DNA of 64,000 nucleotides from Enterococcus sp. BWR-S5 (GCF_016745255.1 NZ_JADOEQ010000005.1:124001-188000); one strand, 5' to 3'; numbered from the stretch's first letter, positions 17,946-27,525 are shown. The notes: generated from the sequence alone by a model not told the origin. Numbers and translations are program-made.

Positions 17946-18016
17946 CTGTCGAAGAAGCCAATCTTCTTCGGCAGACTCAATCGGCTGTAGCTTTTCAATG
18001 ATTCTCTGATTATAAT
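17946..18016 (+). promoter_or_regulatory. Hairpin and possible internal promoter before the regulator
   Basis: CTGTCGAAGAAG (17946-17957) pairs with CTTCTTCGGCAG (17963-17974). A perfect TATAAT (18011-18016) follows, though its -35 is weak. The regulator may have its own basal promoter here. Confidence 0.4.
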
Positions 18017-18046
18017 AAACAAAATAGCATAGGGGAGGTGACGCAA

Positions 18047-20119
18047 ATGATTAGCGATGAACGCAGTAGAAAGGTCATAAACTATTTACTTGAACGTCCG
18101 ATCCATAACATAGAAGAGCTGGAGCTGCAGACTAACCTTACAAGAAGACAGTTGGAATATTCATTGGATAAAATCAATGAATGGCTGACGGAGCATGGCG
18201 AGCAATCTCTTAAGGTAGAAAACAATCGAGTGGTGGTCTCCGAAAAAACAAGAGAACAATTCTTTGCTCAGCTTGAGAAAAAAGTTCCCACTAAAAATTA
18301 TTGGATGAATAGTGAAGAACGAATCAAATACTTATTTTTGCTATTATTTTATTTTTACGATGATTACTTTTCTGTTAATCATTTTGTTGAAGTTTTCGGA
18401 GTTGGTAAGACAACAATTATCAACGACCTGAAAAAACTGAATGCTGAGCTGGAGCCGGAGAACATTGCTGTTGTTTACTCAAGAAAGAAGGGCTACCAAC
18501 TCGTTGGTGAAGAGAGGAATATTCGCTATTATCTGATGAAGCTGATTCTTTGGGATTTTACTGCCCACCAATCAACATTTATTTATGATCTATTCATCGA
18601 AAAAAATGAGTTAATTGGTTTTCAGGAGACGAAGAAAGTGGTTGAAGAGATGCTGCAAAAATATCATATTACGTTTGTAGAAAATCGCTTAACAGAATTC
18701 ATTTATACCTTTATCTTCTTGAAAAAACGTATCGATTCAGAGGTTCAAATCATCGGTAAACCGTATAAAACGACAGCAATGATTCCGATGAAGGAGTATC
18801 AATTTTCTGAAGAGCTGTTGAAAAACTATCAAATTTCCAGCCAATCAGCCATTCTCTATATCTGTTCTTGGATATTGGGCGTATCAATCGGAACGCCGGA
18901 TAAAATGACGAAGGATTATGAAACAATCATGAATCTTGTAGAGCGGATTAGTCTACGTTTTGAAGCGTTATCCGGTATCCGTTTCTCTAATGAGGAAAAA
19001 GCTGTTCGACAACTCTATGCACATTTTCGCCCGGCCTATTATCGATTACTTTTCAAACTGCCGATTATCAACCCGCTACATGAAAAAATAAAAGAAGAGT
19101 ACAGTGAACTCTATGATATTGTCGAAGAGGCTTTGAAGCCGATTGCGTCCCTTTTCAAAGAGCCAATACCTAAAGATGAAGTTGCCTTTTTGACGATGCA
19201 TTTTGCTTCATTATGTTCGAATGCTGAGGACCGTCACTATTCTAAGAAAGTAGCTTTGGTTGTTTGTCCTAATGGGATAGGCAGTTCGTCAATTCTCTAT
19301 ACGGAGCTAAAAGCACTCTTCCCGGAACTATCGTTTATTGGACCTGTAGAGACCAACGAGGTAGAAAAACTGGGAGATTCGTATGATTTAATCTTTTCAA
19401 CGGTTCCCAATGTTCGGCTGTTTTATACAAAAAAGCTGGTGTATGTAGTTAGTCCCATTATGAGTACCTCAGAGAAATATCGTTTGATTAGCGATGTATA
19501 TACGCATATTGGAAACTTCAATTTTAAGATTCCTCGTGTCGATAAGCTGCTGTCTATTGTTGATAAATATACGACGATTGAGAACAGAGAGGGTCTGGAA
19601 AAAGAGTTAGCTGATTATTTAATCAAAGGAGAAGAGCAGCCAGTTGATATACCGGAAGAAGGACCGGAGCTGTATCGAATTACAGCTTCAGATATGATTC
19701 AAACCGGTGTGAAAGCAAGTGATTGGGAAGAAGCCATTCGTTTGTCTGCAGCTCCTTTGCTGAAAAATAAAAAGATTAATCGTGAGTACATCGAAACGAT
19801 GATTCGAACTGCGAAGGAGGAAGGACCTTATATGGTCATCGCCAAGCATGTTGCACTTCCTCATGCTCGTCCGGAGGAAGGGGCATTGGATTTGGGAATT
19901 AGTATTACTGTATTGGACTATCCTATCAATTTTGGAAGTAAAGGGAATGATCCGGTAAAGTACATCTTTTGTCTGTCGGCACCGAAGAGCAATCGTCATT
20001 TGAACGCGATGGCTGAGCTGGTAAATCTGCTTGATGATCCTCAGTTTTACAAATTATTGGACACAAGTAAAGAACCGGCAGAAATTTATGCGTATATTTG
20101 TAACCAGTCAAAACCTTAG
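18047..20119 (+). CDS. PRD-containing PTS-controlled transcriptional regulator (HTH-PRD-PRD-EIIB-EIIA)
   Basis: A 690-residue regulator in the MtlR/BglG-like group. An N-terminal helix-turn-helix region (about 1-130) is followed by two PRDs (about 180-390). PRD2 has His in YAHFRPAYYR and LTMHF. An EIIB-like domain follows with Cys407 in VVCPNGIGSSS, then an EIIA domain (about 545-690) with His606 in ALPHARPEEG. PTS phosphorylation of these sites would set its activity, switching the upstream operon by sugar supply. ATG at 18047 has GGGAGGTG before it. There is no sigma-54 AAA+ domain. Confidence 0.9.
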   Translation: MISDERSRKVINYLLERPIHNIEELELQTNLTRRQLEYSLDKINEWLTEHGEQSLKVENNRVVVSEKTREQFFAQLEKKVPTKNYWMNSEERIKYLFLLLFYFYDDYFSVNHFVEVFGVGKTTIINDLKKLNAELEPENIAVVYSRKKGYQLVGEERNIRYYLMKLILWDFTAHQSTFIYDLFIEKNELIGFQETKKVVEEMLQKYHITFVENRLTEFIYTFIFLKKRIDSEVQIIGKPYKTTAMIPMKEYQFSEELLKNYQISSQSAILYICSWILGVSIGTPDKMTKDYETIMNLVERISLRFEALSGIRFSNEEKAVRQLYAHFRPAYYRLLFKLPIINPLHEKIKEEYSELYDIVEEALKPIASLFKEPIPKDEVAFLTMHFASLCSNAEDRHYSKKVALVVCPNGIGSSSILYTELKALFPELSFIGPVETNEVEKLGDSYDLIFSTVPNVRLFYTKKLVYVVSPIMSTSEKYRLISDVYTHIGNFNFKIPRVDKLLSIVDKYTTIENREGLEKELADYLIKGEEQPVDIPEEGPELYRITASDMIQTGVKASDWEEAIRLSAAPLLKNKKINREYIETMIRTAKEEGPYMVIAKHVALPHARPEEGALDLGISITVLDYPINFGSKGNDPVKYIFCLSAPKSNRHLNAMAELVNLLDDPQFYKLLDTSKEPAEIYAYICNQSKP

Positions 20120-20138
20120 CGTGGGAGAAAGAGACATC

Positions 20139-20178
20139 AAAAACACCCTTGGCTTTCAAGTCGCCAAGGGTGTTTTTT
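20139..20178. terminator. Bidirectional terminator
   Basis: AAAACACCCTTGGC and GCCAAGGGTGTTTT form a perfect 14-bp stem followed by T on the plus strand; the converging Cof-type gene ends just beyond. Confidence 0.9.
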
Positions 20179-20193
20179 ACTGTTGCATTGTGT

Positions 20194-21009
20194 TTAAACA
20201 TTCAATACGTAATTATTCAATGCTTCGGCAACGCCGTCTTTGTCATTTGTACCTAATAGAATATCGGCGGCTGATTTAATTGATTCAGTCGCATTGCCCA
20301 TAGCCGCGCCGACTCCGGCTGCTTCAATCATGGATAAATCATTTTCATTATCACCGATGGCCATTGTTTCCTCAATTGGGATATTCAGGTGAGCAGCCAG
20401 TTTCTTTAAAGCTGCGCCTTTGCTGGCTTCTTTGTTTAGAATTTCATAGTAAAACTCAGTGCTTTTAACTGTTGTGTATTTTTCCTTGAAGCTCTCAGGA
20501 ATTTTACTGATTGAAGCGTCCAATACTTCCGGATCATCAATCATCATCATTTTAATCACATTGATATCCGGTGTAATTTCTTCTACTGTACGATATCTAA
20601 GAGGCATGTCTACTAGGTAAGCCTCATGGACAGTGTATTTTCCGATGTCTCTGTTAAACGTATAGATGGAATGCTCATCGCTCATATGCAAATGACTGCC
20701 AACTTTTCTGGCCATCAGTTCAATTTCCATAAAATCGTCGTAGGAAAGGGTATACTGAGAAATAATTTCTTTTGATTTAGTCGCCTGAACCAATGAGCCG
20801 TTATAAGTAATGACGTAATCATTTTCTTTGTAAAGATCCAGCTCTTTGAGTAATGCTTCCACTCCCGGTAATGGTCGTCCTGTACATAAAACGATATAAA
20901 TTCCTTGGTCATTTGCTTTTTTTACCGCTTCCTTCACACCTGGTGTCAGTGTGCGGTTTGAATCTAATAATGTTCCATCAATATCGATGGCTACTAGTTT
21001 AATTGCCAT
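20194..21009 (-). CDS. Cof-type HAD phosphatase (YidA-like)
   Basis: A 271-residue HAD-superfamily phosphatase. Motif I is VAIDIDGTLLDS with the nucleophile Asp, motif II CTGRP, the lysine is in NKEASKGAALKKL, and motif IV is GDNENDLSMIEAAG. Cof-type enzymes remove phosphate from sugar phosphates or flavin and PLP precursors; the substrate here is open. GGAGG is 12 bases before the ATG. It is the last gene of a four-gene minus-strand operon. Confidence 0.9.
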   Translation of the reverse strand: MAIKLVAIDIDGTLLDSNRTLTPGVKEAVKKANDQGIYIVLCTGRPLPGVEALLKELDLYKENDYVITYNGSLVQATKSKEIISQYTLSYDDFMEIELMARKVGSHLHMSDEHSIYTFNRDIGKYTVHEAYLVDMPLRYRTVEEITPDINVIKMMMIDDPEVLDASISKIPESFKEKYTTVKSTEFYYEILNKEASKGAALKKLAAHLNIPIEETMAIGDNENDLSMIEAAGVGAAMGNATESIKSAADILLGTNDKDGVAEALNNYVLNV

Positions 21010-21040
21010 AGTGTCTAATTGCCTCCTGAACTTTTGGTAG

Positions 21041-22408
21041 TTATTGCTTGTCTATAATTGCGCCATTATGAATAAATGACTGAAATTCCCGATAGGTTTC
21101 TTCAAAAAGATCCAAATGCTGATCCTTAGCAGGCTGCAGCATTTCTTTTGGGAAATAAAAACGATGGTCGCCTTGTCCCTGTCCTGCGAGTGCAGCAACG
21201 AGCTGGCTGACCTTTGATAGTTCAACTAAGGTTCCGTCTTTTTGAATAATTTCTATTTGCGTGCGATGACTGTCCTTTTCAGGACGATAAAAATCATAAG
21301 GCAGATCATAGCTTGAATTGATAGCTGTGTAATATTTTGGATTGAAACCAACCTTCTCAATAAGCTCCTTCAGATGTTCAATAATCTTTTCATCTCCGAC
21401 CTTTGAAAAAGTGGCTGATTTCAATGGTTTACGCATTAAAAATCGTTTAGTCAAATCTGTTAAGACAGAATCTCCCAGCTCACTCCACTGAGTAAAATAC
21501 GTACTTAAAACACCATCATCAAGCTTTAGATACTCCTGTAATGTATAGCTCCCCTTGAAGAAGGGAACTAACAGTCTGGAATGGAGCAGGTAGTCTTCCG
21601 GTTGCTCTTCGTAAAGCTCTTTCGCACGATGTAAGAGATGGTCCAAAATAACCTCCATCCCTCTGGATACTGGATGGAAATAGACCTGTACATACATCTG
21701 ATAGCGACTGACGATGTAATCCTCGACGGCATGCATCCCGTTCATCGTAAAGGCGATTCCGCCTTTATATGGGCGAATCACACGCAAGATACGTGTTAAG
21801 TCAAAGGTGCCATATTCTGTTCCTGTAAAATAAGCATCTCGCAGCAAATAATCCATCCGATCAGCATCAATCTGACTGGAAATCATTTGAACGACCTGAG
21901 GGTTTGGGTATTCCTTGGTGATTACGCTGGCAACTTTTTCCGGAAAATCGGCAGAAACCCGATTCAATATTTGGAAAACCTCTGTCTCCGGAGAGGTAAT
22001 GATAGCGACCGTGAACTTTTCATGGTCAGTCTGGAAGATGTGCTCAAAGGTGTGGGAGTATGGTCCATGCCCCACATCATGCAGCAGCGCAGCACATAGT
22101 GCAACTAGCCGTTCCTCGTCGTTCCAACCATCTTCTCCCAGTTGTTCGGAAGAATAGTTGCGTTGAAAAATGTCACAAATGCGCCTGGTTATTTCGTAGA
22201 CACCAAGTGAGTGGGAAAAACGACTGTGTTCTGCGCCGTGAAAGGTTAAAGAAGAAGTACCTAGCTGTTTAATTCTTCGAAGTCGTTGAAACTCTCCGGA
22301 ATTAATCAAATCCAAAATCACTTGATGCTGTACATGGATATAGCTATGGACGGGATCGCGAAAAACTTTTTCGATTGGCAAATATTGGTTTTTATAAGAA
22401 TAGGTCAT
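21041..22408 (-). CDS. HD-domain deoxynucleoside triphosphate triphosphohydrolase (EF1143/YwfO-like)
   Basis: A 455-residue HD protein with H...HD...D metal motifs: RFSHSLGVYE, ALLHDVGHGPYSHTFEH and DADRMDYLLRDAY. It resembles the enterococcal EF1143 enzyme, a dNTP triphosphohydrolase that is allosterically controlled by dGTP, and Bacillus YwfO. It would adjust dNTP pools. A strong AAAGGAGGA precedes the ATG. Its start overlaps the end of the LipL gene by 17 bases, so the two are coupled. Confidence 0.88.
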   Translation of the reverse strand: MTYSYKNQYLPIEKVFRDPVHSYIHVQHQVILDLINSGEFQRLRRIKQLGTSSLTFHGAEHSRFSHSLGVYEITRRICDIFQRNYSSEQLGEDGWNDEERLVALCAALLHDVGHGPYSHTFEHIFQTDHEKFTVAIITSPETEVFQILNRVSADFPEKVASVITKEYPNPQVVQMISSQIDADRMDYLLRDAYFTGTEYGTFDLTRILRVIRPYKGGIAFTMNGMHAVEDYIVSRYQMYVQVYFHPVSRGMEVILDHLLHRAKELYEEQPEDYLLHSRLLVPFFKGSYTLQEYLKLDDGVLSTYFTQWSELGDSVLTDLTKRFLMRKPLKSATFSKVGDEKIIEHLKELIEKVGFNPKYYTAINSSYDLPYDFYRPEKDSHRTQIEIIQKDGTLVELSKVSQLVAALAGQGQGDHRFYFPKEMLQPAKDQHLDLFEETYREFQSFIHNGAIIDKQ

Positions 22409-23264
22409 TCTGATCCTCCTTTAACTGTTGATTTCGCTGAATCATTTTCTCCAGCTGTTTTTGATACTCTTGTTTTACATCAGGTGAGGAGAGCCACTTT
22501 GAAAAATCAAGCGTTTCGATGGTCTGCTTCCCGTCATCACAAAAAGCTGTTAACAGCTTTTCCTTTGTTTCTTCTATCGTTAACTGGTATTCCAACAGCT
22601 CTGCCAAGTTCTCCATGACAGATGGGTTAACTGCAGGATAGCCATCTGTTCCAAAATTCTCTCTTAAGCCTGCGTGATAGAACTCTTGGACCGTTTTTCC
22701 GCGTGCCTGTTGGTCACCGCTAATACTAAGGTAAGCCATCACTGCTAATCCGTTTCGAACTCTACGCTGGGCGATTCCAGCAAATTTCTTTCCATTGATG
22801 CTCAAATCGAAAGTACCGGGACAGTACGAGCTGCTTATTTCATACGCTTCGATTTTCTTTCCTGTCTGTTCAAACGCCTGTCGAATCCAATTCCACATAA
22901 AAATATAGCCTTCATCAATCGTAAACTTGTGATTGGAAGGCTGTGGCAAGATGAGTGAGACATTCAAGGTTCCTGTATCTGCAATGACGCCCAGTCCGCC
23001 TGAATTACGCACTACTGCATTGTAGTGGTTCTTTTCCAGTGAAGCCAGTGCATCTGCAAGGTGAGGAACACGAGTATCTTTCATGCCCAATATCATGGTT
23101 TGATCCAATTGCCAGAAATGCAAAATCGGTTGCTGTACCTGCTCGGAATAGGCAACTAATGTATCTGTGAGTGCAAACGGAATAAGGCTCTCGTCTGCTG
23201 ACAAAATTTTCTGGTTTAACAGCAAGACAGCTTTTTCTGAATACAGCGGTCTGAAATCATTCAT
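22392..23264 (-). CDS. lipL: Octanoyl-[GcvH]:protein N-octanoyltransferase LipL
   Basis: A 290-residue member of the lipoate-ligase/biotinyl fold. The amidotransferase cysteine is Cys148 in SSSYCPGTFDLSINGKKF, and AGIAQRR follows as in LipL of Bacillus. It would move octanoyl or lipoyl groups from GcvH to the E2 subunits of 2-oxoacid dehydrogenases. The ATG at 23264 is about 11 bases after AGGA; two earlier in-frame ATGs are less well placed. In Bacillus the lipL and HD genes are also near each other. Confidence 0.85.
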   Translation of the reverse strand: MNDFRPLYSEKAVLLLNQKILSADESLIPFALTDTLVAYSEQVQQPILHFWQLDQTMILGMKDTRVPHLADALASLEKNHYNAVVRNSGGLGVIADTGTLNVSLILPQPSNHKFTIDEGYIFMWNWIRQAFEQTGKKIEAYEISSSYCPGTFDLSINGKKFAGIAQRRVRNGLAVMAYLSISGDQQARGKTVQEFYHAGLRENFGTDGYPAVNPSVMENLAELLEYQLTIEETKEKLLTAFCDDGKQTIETLDFSKWLSSPDVKQEYQKQLEKMIQRNQQLKEDQNDLFL

Positions 23265-23616
23265 AAGGTTCATCGTCCTGCTTGCCTTTTGATACATATT
23301 CTTTGACTTCCTTGTTCATCTGCGAGTACTCATTCGTAAATCGAACGGGTTTGCTGATAAGCCTCATCGGCATTGAAGAAAGGAATTTACTAAAATCTTT
23401 TCGAGCTTCTTCTGATAAACGTCCCGGTTTGGAAATCAGACGTTCATATAAATAATGATAGAACTCTTTCATCGCATCAACATCGATGCTCATTTGGCTA
23501 TGACATTCTTCACACTCAATACTTGAAATAACTTCGTTCATATATTGAATATCGTGAAGTGTCTCTTTTTGGCAATGCATACAAAATAACATTGCTTCCT
23601 CATCATGAAACAACAT
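23257..23616 (-). CDS. Small zinc-ribbon protein
   Basis: A 119-residue protein with two CxxC pairs, CMHC near residue 12 and CEEC about 25 residues on, forming a probable zinc ribbon. The rest is helical and charged. It belongs to a small Firmicutes family seen beside lipL, sometimes called bh protein; its role is unknown. The ATG at 23616 has GGGGG 8 bases upstream. It overlaps the lipL start by 8 bases, and heads the operon. Confidence 0.7.
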   Translation of the reverse strand: MLFHDEEAMLFCMHCQKETLHDIQYMNEVISSIECEECHSQMSIDVDAMKEFYHYLYERLISKPGRLSEEARKDFSKFLSSMPMRLISKPVRFTNEYSQMNKEVKEYVSKGKQDDEPYE

Positions 23617-24376
23617 AGTTTCCACCCCCGTAATCTATTATAAACTATTTATAGCAAAAGTTACGTATGAAAACCGGAAAGTCTAAAGAAAGTTTTATTT
23701 TTTTTATAGATTCACAGGAAATGCTTTTTTAGGGTTGCAAGTATGGTAGGAATGTTATAAAATGTTTACATGACTGTTTACAAATGATTTTATGGAGAAC
23801 AAATGTAAAGATGACTGACGTTTTTTGTTACTTTAACAAGTAGAAGTGTAGGGTGTTGGAGAAAGCAAAAGTTAAAATATTTCTATAATAAGTTCTGTAA
23901 AAGATAGTATGCTGGAAAGAGTGACCATTGTTTGTAGTATTACGGAAAAGAAGCGATTGTACAACTTCCATTTCTTTTACAAAATTTATATATGAATGGT
24001 GTAAAAAACAGCTGAATGAAAGAGTGTTATCAGCTTTTAGTTTACGAAATTCATATATTTCACTGAGAGAGGGCTAATGATTTTTTTCTGACGGATAGAG
24101 CGAGTGTAAAGCTTTAATAAGCCGTTCGTTTGGAAAAAGAAATTAGTTTCTCGACTAACATCAAGGACAATAAGAGAACGACTTACGTGTTTGCTTATTT
24201 CGAAGCTGGGAGTATCACCTGAGGATATCTGAGAATGCAGAAGAAGCTAATGGGATACAGCATAGTTGCGCTATGTGCAAGCGGAATAACGAACGATAGA
24301 CAGACAGCTTTTTCGAGAGCAAGGTTTCTCGACGGCGTATGTCGCAATCTTATTGTCAGAGAATAAGGAGATAATT
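23617..24376. other. 760-base region without a gene; long structured leader of the E1 alpha gene
   Basis: No coding frame is convincing. A long irregular hairpin (23985-24062) has arms ATATATGAAT/ATTCATATAT and inner AGCTGA/TCAGCT. Further downstream are GCTT/AAGC, TATC/GATA, TCTG/CAGA, GCATAG/CTATG and TCGAGA/TCTCGA hairpins between about 24195 and 24330. Then AAGGAG leads into the E1 gene. TTTTACAAAATTT before the first hairpin is also found before the dapH element. Confidence 0.5.
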
Positions 24377-25384
24377 ATGGTATATCTAATGGGTCAATCA
24401 GAGAATGCAGACATCTATTCTGTAAATGTTTTGGAAGCATATAAGGAAATGTGGGAGATACGTATCTTTGAAGAAGCGATTCAAACATTGTTTGATGAGG
24501 GAAAAATGTATGGCACGATGCACTTATGTATTGGTCAGGAAGCTACTGCAGTCGGCGGAGCAGGCATCTTAAGAGAAAGTGATTGGATGTTGTCTACACA
24601 CCGTAACCATGGGCATGCGATTGCCAAGGGAACGGATCGTCGTGCAATGTTTGCAGAAATGCTTGGAAAGAAAACCGGAACAAATGGAGGAAAAGGCGGC
24701 AGTATGCATATTGCTGACCTTGAGGTAGGAAATCTCGGCTCCAACGGTATTGTCGGTGGAAACTTTCCTATTGCTGCCGGAGCTGCTCTAAGTGCGAAAA
24801 TGAATCATACGGATCAAGTTGTTTTGTGTTATGCCGGAGATGGAGCAACGAATGAGGGGAGCTTTCACGAGGCATTGAACTTGGCTTCTATTTGGCAGCT
24901 TCCGGTTGTTTATCTGATTGAAAACAACCAATACGGTATGAGTAGTGCCATTGAACGCATGGTGAATATCGATCGTTTGGCAGAACGCGGCAAAAGCTAT
25001 GGCATTGAAGGTGTAACGATTGATGGCAACGATGTGTTTGAAGTCAATCAGGCAGTGAGTGCAGCGGTAGAAAAGGCACGAAGAGGCGATGGACCTACAT
25101 TGATAGAAGCAATTACTTATCGCTATAAGGGGCATTCGAAATCTGATAAATTGCTTTATCGTTCGGAAGAAGAATGCCACTATTGGATGGAAAATCACGA
25201 CCCCATTTTACGTTTGGAACATTATATATTGAAAGAAAAATTGGCTGAAAAAGCTGTTTTAGAAGAAGTTGCTTTAGCTGTACAGCAGGAAACTGAGGCG
25301 ATGATTCATTCTGTGCTAAATGATCCGGAGCCTACACCGGAAGAACTGTGGCTGGATGTTTATGCTGAAGGAGGCCGAAGCTGA
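24377..25384 (+). CDS. Thiamine-diphosphate-dependent dehydrogenase E1 alpha subunit (AcoA/PdhA-like)
   Basis: A 335-residue E1 alpha subunit. The thiamine-diphosphate motif runs from [16 protein letters not shown] to IENNQYGMS, and [12 protein letters not shown] and [11 protein letters not shown] are typical of the acetoin dehydrogenase group. With the beta subunit it would decarboxylate a 2-oxo acid or acetoin. AAGGAG precedes the ATG at 24377. The gene ends in a TGATG overlap with the beta gene. No E2 or E3 gene follows in this window, which is unusual for the family. Confidence 0.88.
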   Translation: MVYLMGQSENADIYSVNVLEAYKEMWEIRIFEEAIQTLFDEGKMYGTMHLCIGQEATAVGGAGILRESDWMLSTHRNHGHAIAKGTDRRAMFAEMLGKKTGTNGGKGGSMHIADLEVGNLGSNGIVGGNFPIAAGAALSAKMNHTDQVVLCYAGDGATNEGSFHEALNLASIWQLPVVYLIENNQYGMSSAIERMVNIDRLAERGKSYGIEGVTIDGNDVFEVNQAVSAAVEKARRGDGPTLIEAITYRYKGHSKSDKLLYRSEEECHYWMENHDPILRLEHYILKEKLAEKAVLEEVALAVQQETEAMIHSVLNDPEPTPEELWLDVYAEGGRS

Positions 25385-26367
25385 TGAGAGCAATCACTTA
25401 TCTTGAAGCTGTGAATGAAGCATTAGATGAAGCCTTGCAAGATGATCCAAAGGTGTTTTTATTAGGTGAAGATATCGGTGTTTACGGCGGCGGCTTTGGA
25501 GCAACTCACGGCTTGCAGAAAAAATACGGGGCAGAACGAGTGAGAGAAACGCCCATTTCAGAAAGTGCAATTGCCGGTGTAGCTGTCGGAGCAGCCATGA
25601 CTGGCATGCGCCCGATTATGGAGCTGCAGTTTTCTGATTTTATTACCGTAGCGATGGATCAGCTGGTGAATCAGGCAGCTAAAATCCATTATATGTATGG
25701 TGGAAAAGCCAATGTTCCAATGGTTATGCGGACTGCCGGCGGCTCAGGTACAGGAGCTGCAGCACAGCATTCACAAAGCCTGGAAAATTGGATGGCGCAT
25801 ATTCCGGGACTAAAGGTTGTTCAGCCGGCTAATGCCTATGATGCAAAAGGCTTGCTTCATGCAGCGATTGAGGATGAAAATCCAGTCATGTTCTATGAGC
25901 ACAAGTTGCTTTATAAAACGGAAATGGATGTGCCTAAGGCAAAGTACACGATTCCATTAGGCAAAGCAGATATCAAACGCGAAGGTCAAGATGTGACAAT
26001 CGTGGCAACGGGAATTATGGTAGAGAAGGCACTGAAGGCTGCTGAGCTTTTAGCGCAGGAGGGAATCAGCTTGGAAGTGGTTGACCCACGTACCTTGGTT
26101 CCGTTGGATAAGGAAACGATTTTTAGCTCTGCTGCCAAAACGAAAAGAGTTATTGTTGCAACAGAGGCTGTGAAGAACAGCGGGTTTAGTGCTGAATTAG
26201 CAGCTGTCATCGCTGAATCGGAAATCAGTCGGCAACTGCTTCATCCAATCGTTCGTTTAGGTGGAGAATTTGTTCCAATGCCAGCTCAGCGACTTCTTGA
26301 AGAAATGGCAACACCGCAAATTGAAACGATTGTTCAGGCAGCCAAACAATTATTGAAAGAGGGATAA
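25384..26367 (+). CDS. Thiamine-diphosphate-dependent dehydrogenase E1 beta subunit (AcoB/PdhB-like)
   Basis: A 327-residue transketolase-type E1 beta subunit. [20 protein letters not shown], the catalytic-side [11 protein letters not shown], and [12 protein letters not shown] with the following transketolase C-domain are standard. It pairs with the alpha subunit into an alpha2beta2 enzyme. It starts one base inside the alpha stop, a clear operon. With no lipoyl carrier nearby, it may borrow the housekeeping E2 or act without one. Confidence 0.88.
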   Translation: MRAITYLEAVNEALDEALQDDPKVFLLGEDIGVYGGGFGATHGLQKKYGAERVRETPISESAIAGVAVGAAMTGMRPIMELQFSDFITVAMDQLVNQAAKIHYMYGGKANVPMVMRTAGGSGTGAAAQHSQSLENWMAHIPGLKVVQPANAYDAKGLLHAAIEDENPVMFYEHKLLYKTEMDVPKAKYTIPLGKADIKREGQDVTIVATGIMVEKALKAAELLAQEGISLEVVDPRTLVPLDKETIFSSAAKTKRVIVATEAVKNSGFSAELAAVIAESEISRQLLHPIVRLGGEFVPMPAQRLLEEMATPQIETIVQAAKQLLKEG

Positions 26368-26368
26368 C

Positions 26369-27316
26369 ATGAGAATCAGTGAGAATCGTCGGAAATTATT
26401 GAAGGTTGTAACCCTTTATTATGATGCTGGGCTGACACAGGCTGAAATTGCCAGAAAAATGTCTATTTCCCGTCCGGTGATTTCCAAAATGCTGCAACAG
26501 GCAAAAGAGGAAGGAATCGTAAAGATATCCATTCACGATGATTCTGCTTATGCGGTCAAGCTCAGCCTTGAGCTGGCTGACCGTTATCAACTTGAGGATG
26601 TAATCATTGTTCCGGACAATGATTACAGTCCTGAATTGAAAATAAAGAGAAAGGTCAGTGAAGCGGCTGCCGATTATCTGGGAAGTATCCTGGAACCGGA
26701 AATGTCGATTGGCCTATCTTGGGGCACAACCTTGGCAGATGTGATTGACGCACTGCCATTTTATTCGTTTCCGATGATTGACGTCTGTCCGTTAGTCGGG
26801 GGAGTGTCAAGTGAGCATCTTTATTATGACACCAACCATTTAGCCTTCCGTCTATCTGAAAAACTGAATTGCCGCTGTCAATACGCTTATTTTCCTGCAT
26901 TGGCTGAAAGTACTGAGCTTGCGGATGTATTGAACCAGAGCAATATGCTGCAGACAGCAATGGATCATGCGATGAAGGTTGATTTGGCGATTATAGGTGT
27001 AGGAAATCCGACAAAGCATTCAACGTGGCATGAGCTGGGTTATTTTGATGAGCAGAATATGTTGGATATTAAGCAGGACGATATCAAAGGTGATGGTGTA
27101 GCGTCATTGTTTGACAAAAATGGCGAAACGGTGAACAATACTATTAGCAGACGCATGCTGGGAATAAAGGTTGAAGATTTGGCGGAAATTCCTCAAGTCA
27201 TGGTTATCGGCAGTGGGAAAGAAAAAGCGGAAAGCATCCATCCATTGTTAATCGGTAACTATTGTTCAATTCTTGTCACTGACCAAATGGCGGCAGAAGC
27301 ATTGCTGGCAATGTGA
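26369..27316 (+). CDS. SorC/DeoR-type sugar-binding transcriptional regulator
   Basis: A 315-residue regulator. The N-terminal helix-turn-helix (YDAGLTQAEIARKMSISRPV, about 17-36) is followed by the SorC effector domain (about 60-315), with GLSWGTTLADV and LVGGVSS typical of sugar-phosphate binding. It begins one base after the E1 beta stop, so it is the third gene of the operon and probably controls it. SorC proteins usually sense phosphorylated sugars, which hints that the E1 pair serves a sugar or short keto-acid route. Confidence 0.88.
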   Translation: MRISENRRKLLKVVTLYYDAGLTQAEIARKMSISRPVISKMLQQAKEEGIVKISIHDDSAYAVKLSLELADRYQLEDVIIVPDNDYSPELKIKRKVSEAAADYLGSILEPEMSIGLSWGTTLADVIDALPFYSFPMIDVCPLVGGVSSEHLYYDTNHLAFRLSEKLNCRCQYAYFPALAESTELADVLNQSNMLQTAMDHAMKVDLAIIGVGNPTKHSTWHELGYFDEQNMLDIKQDDIKGDGVASLFDKNGETVNNTISRRMLGIKVEDLAEIPQVMVIGSGKEKAESIHPLLIGNYCSILVTDQMAAEALLAM

Positions 27317-27468
27317 GTACATACAAAGAGCGCGCGTAATTGTGAAAGCTTGAAATCCAATACAAAGTACACTACAATATATCAGTACAAAAACACTTCA
27401 CTATAGAGTGTTTGGTCTACTGATAGAACGAGAAGACTGCTATTTGTAGAAATGAAAAACATAGATGA

Positions 27469-27500
27469 GAAGAAACCTAGAGTGCTGACCTAGTTTCTTC
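27469..27500 (+). promoter_or_regulatory. Hairpin before the DUF1934 gene
   Basis: GAAGAAAC (27469-27476) and GTTTCTTC (27493-27500) pair, with CTAG/CTAG inside. There is no T-run. It lies just upstream of AAAAGGAGG. Confidence 0.4.
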
Positions 27501-27525
27501 GTTAGTTAAAAGGAGGCTCATCAAG

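Noticed and set aside
24060-24250. Thiamine pyrophosphate riboswitch before the E1 genes
   Set aside because: CTGAGA, ACCTGA and CTGAGAATGCAG look partly right, but the two halves are about 150 bases apart and the second half has an insertion that breaks the conserved core. TPP riboswitches also normally control thiamine synthesis or uptake.
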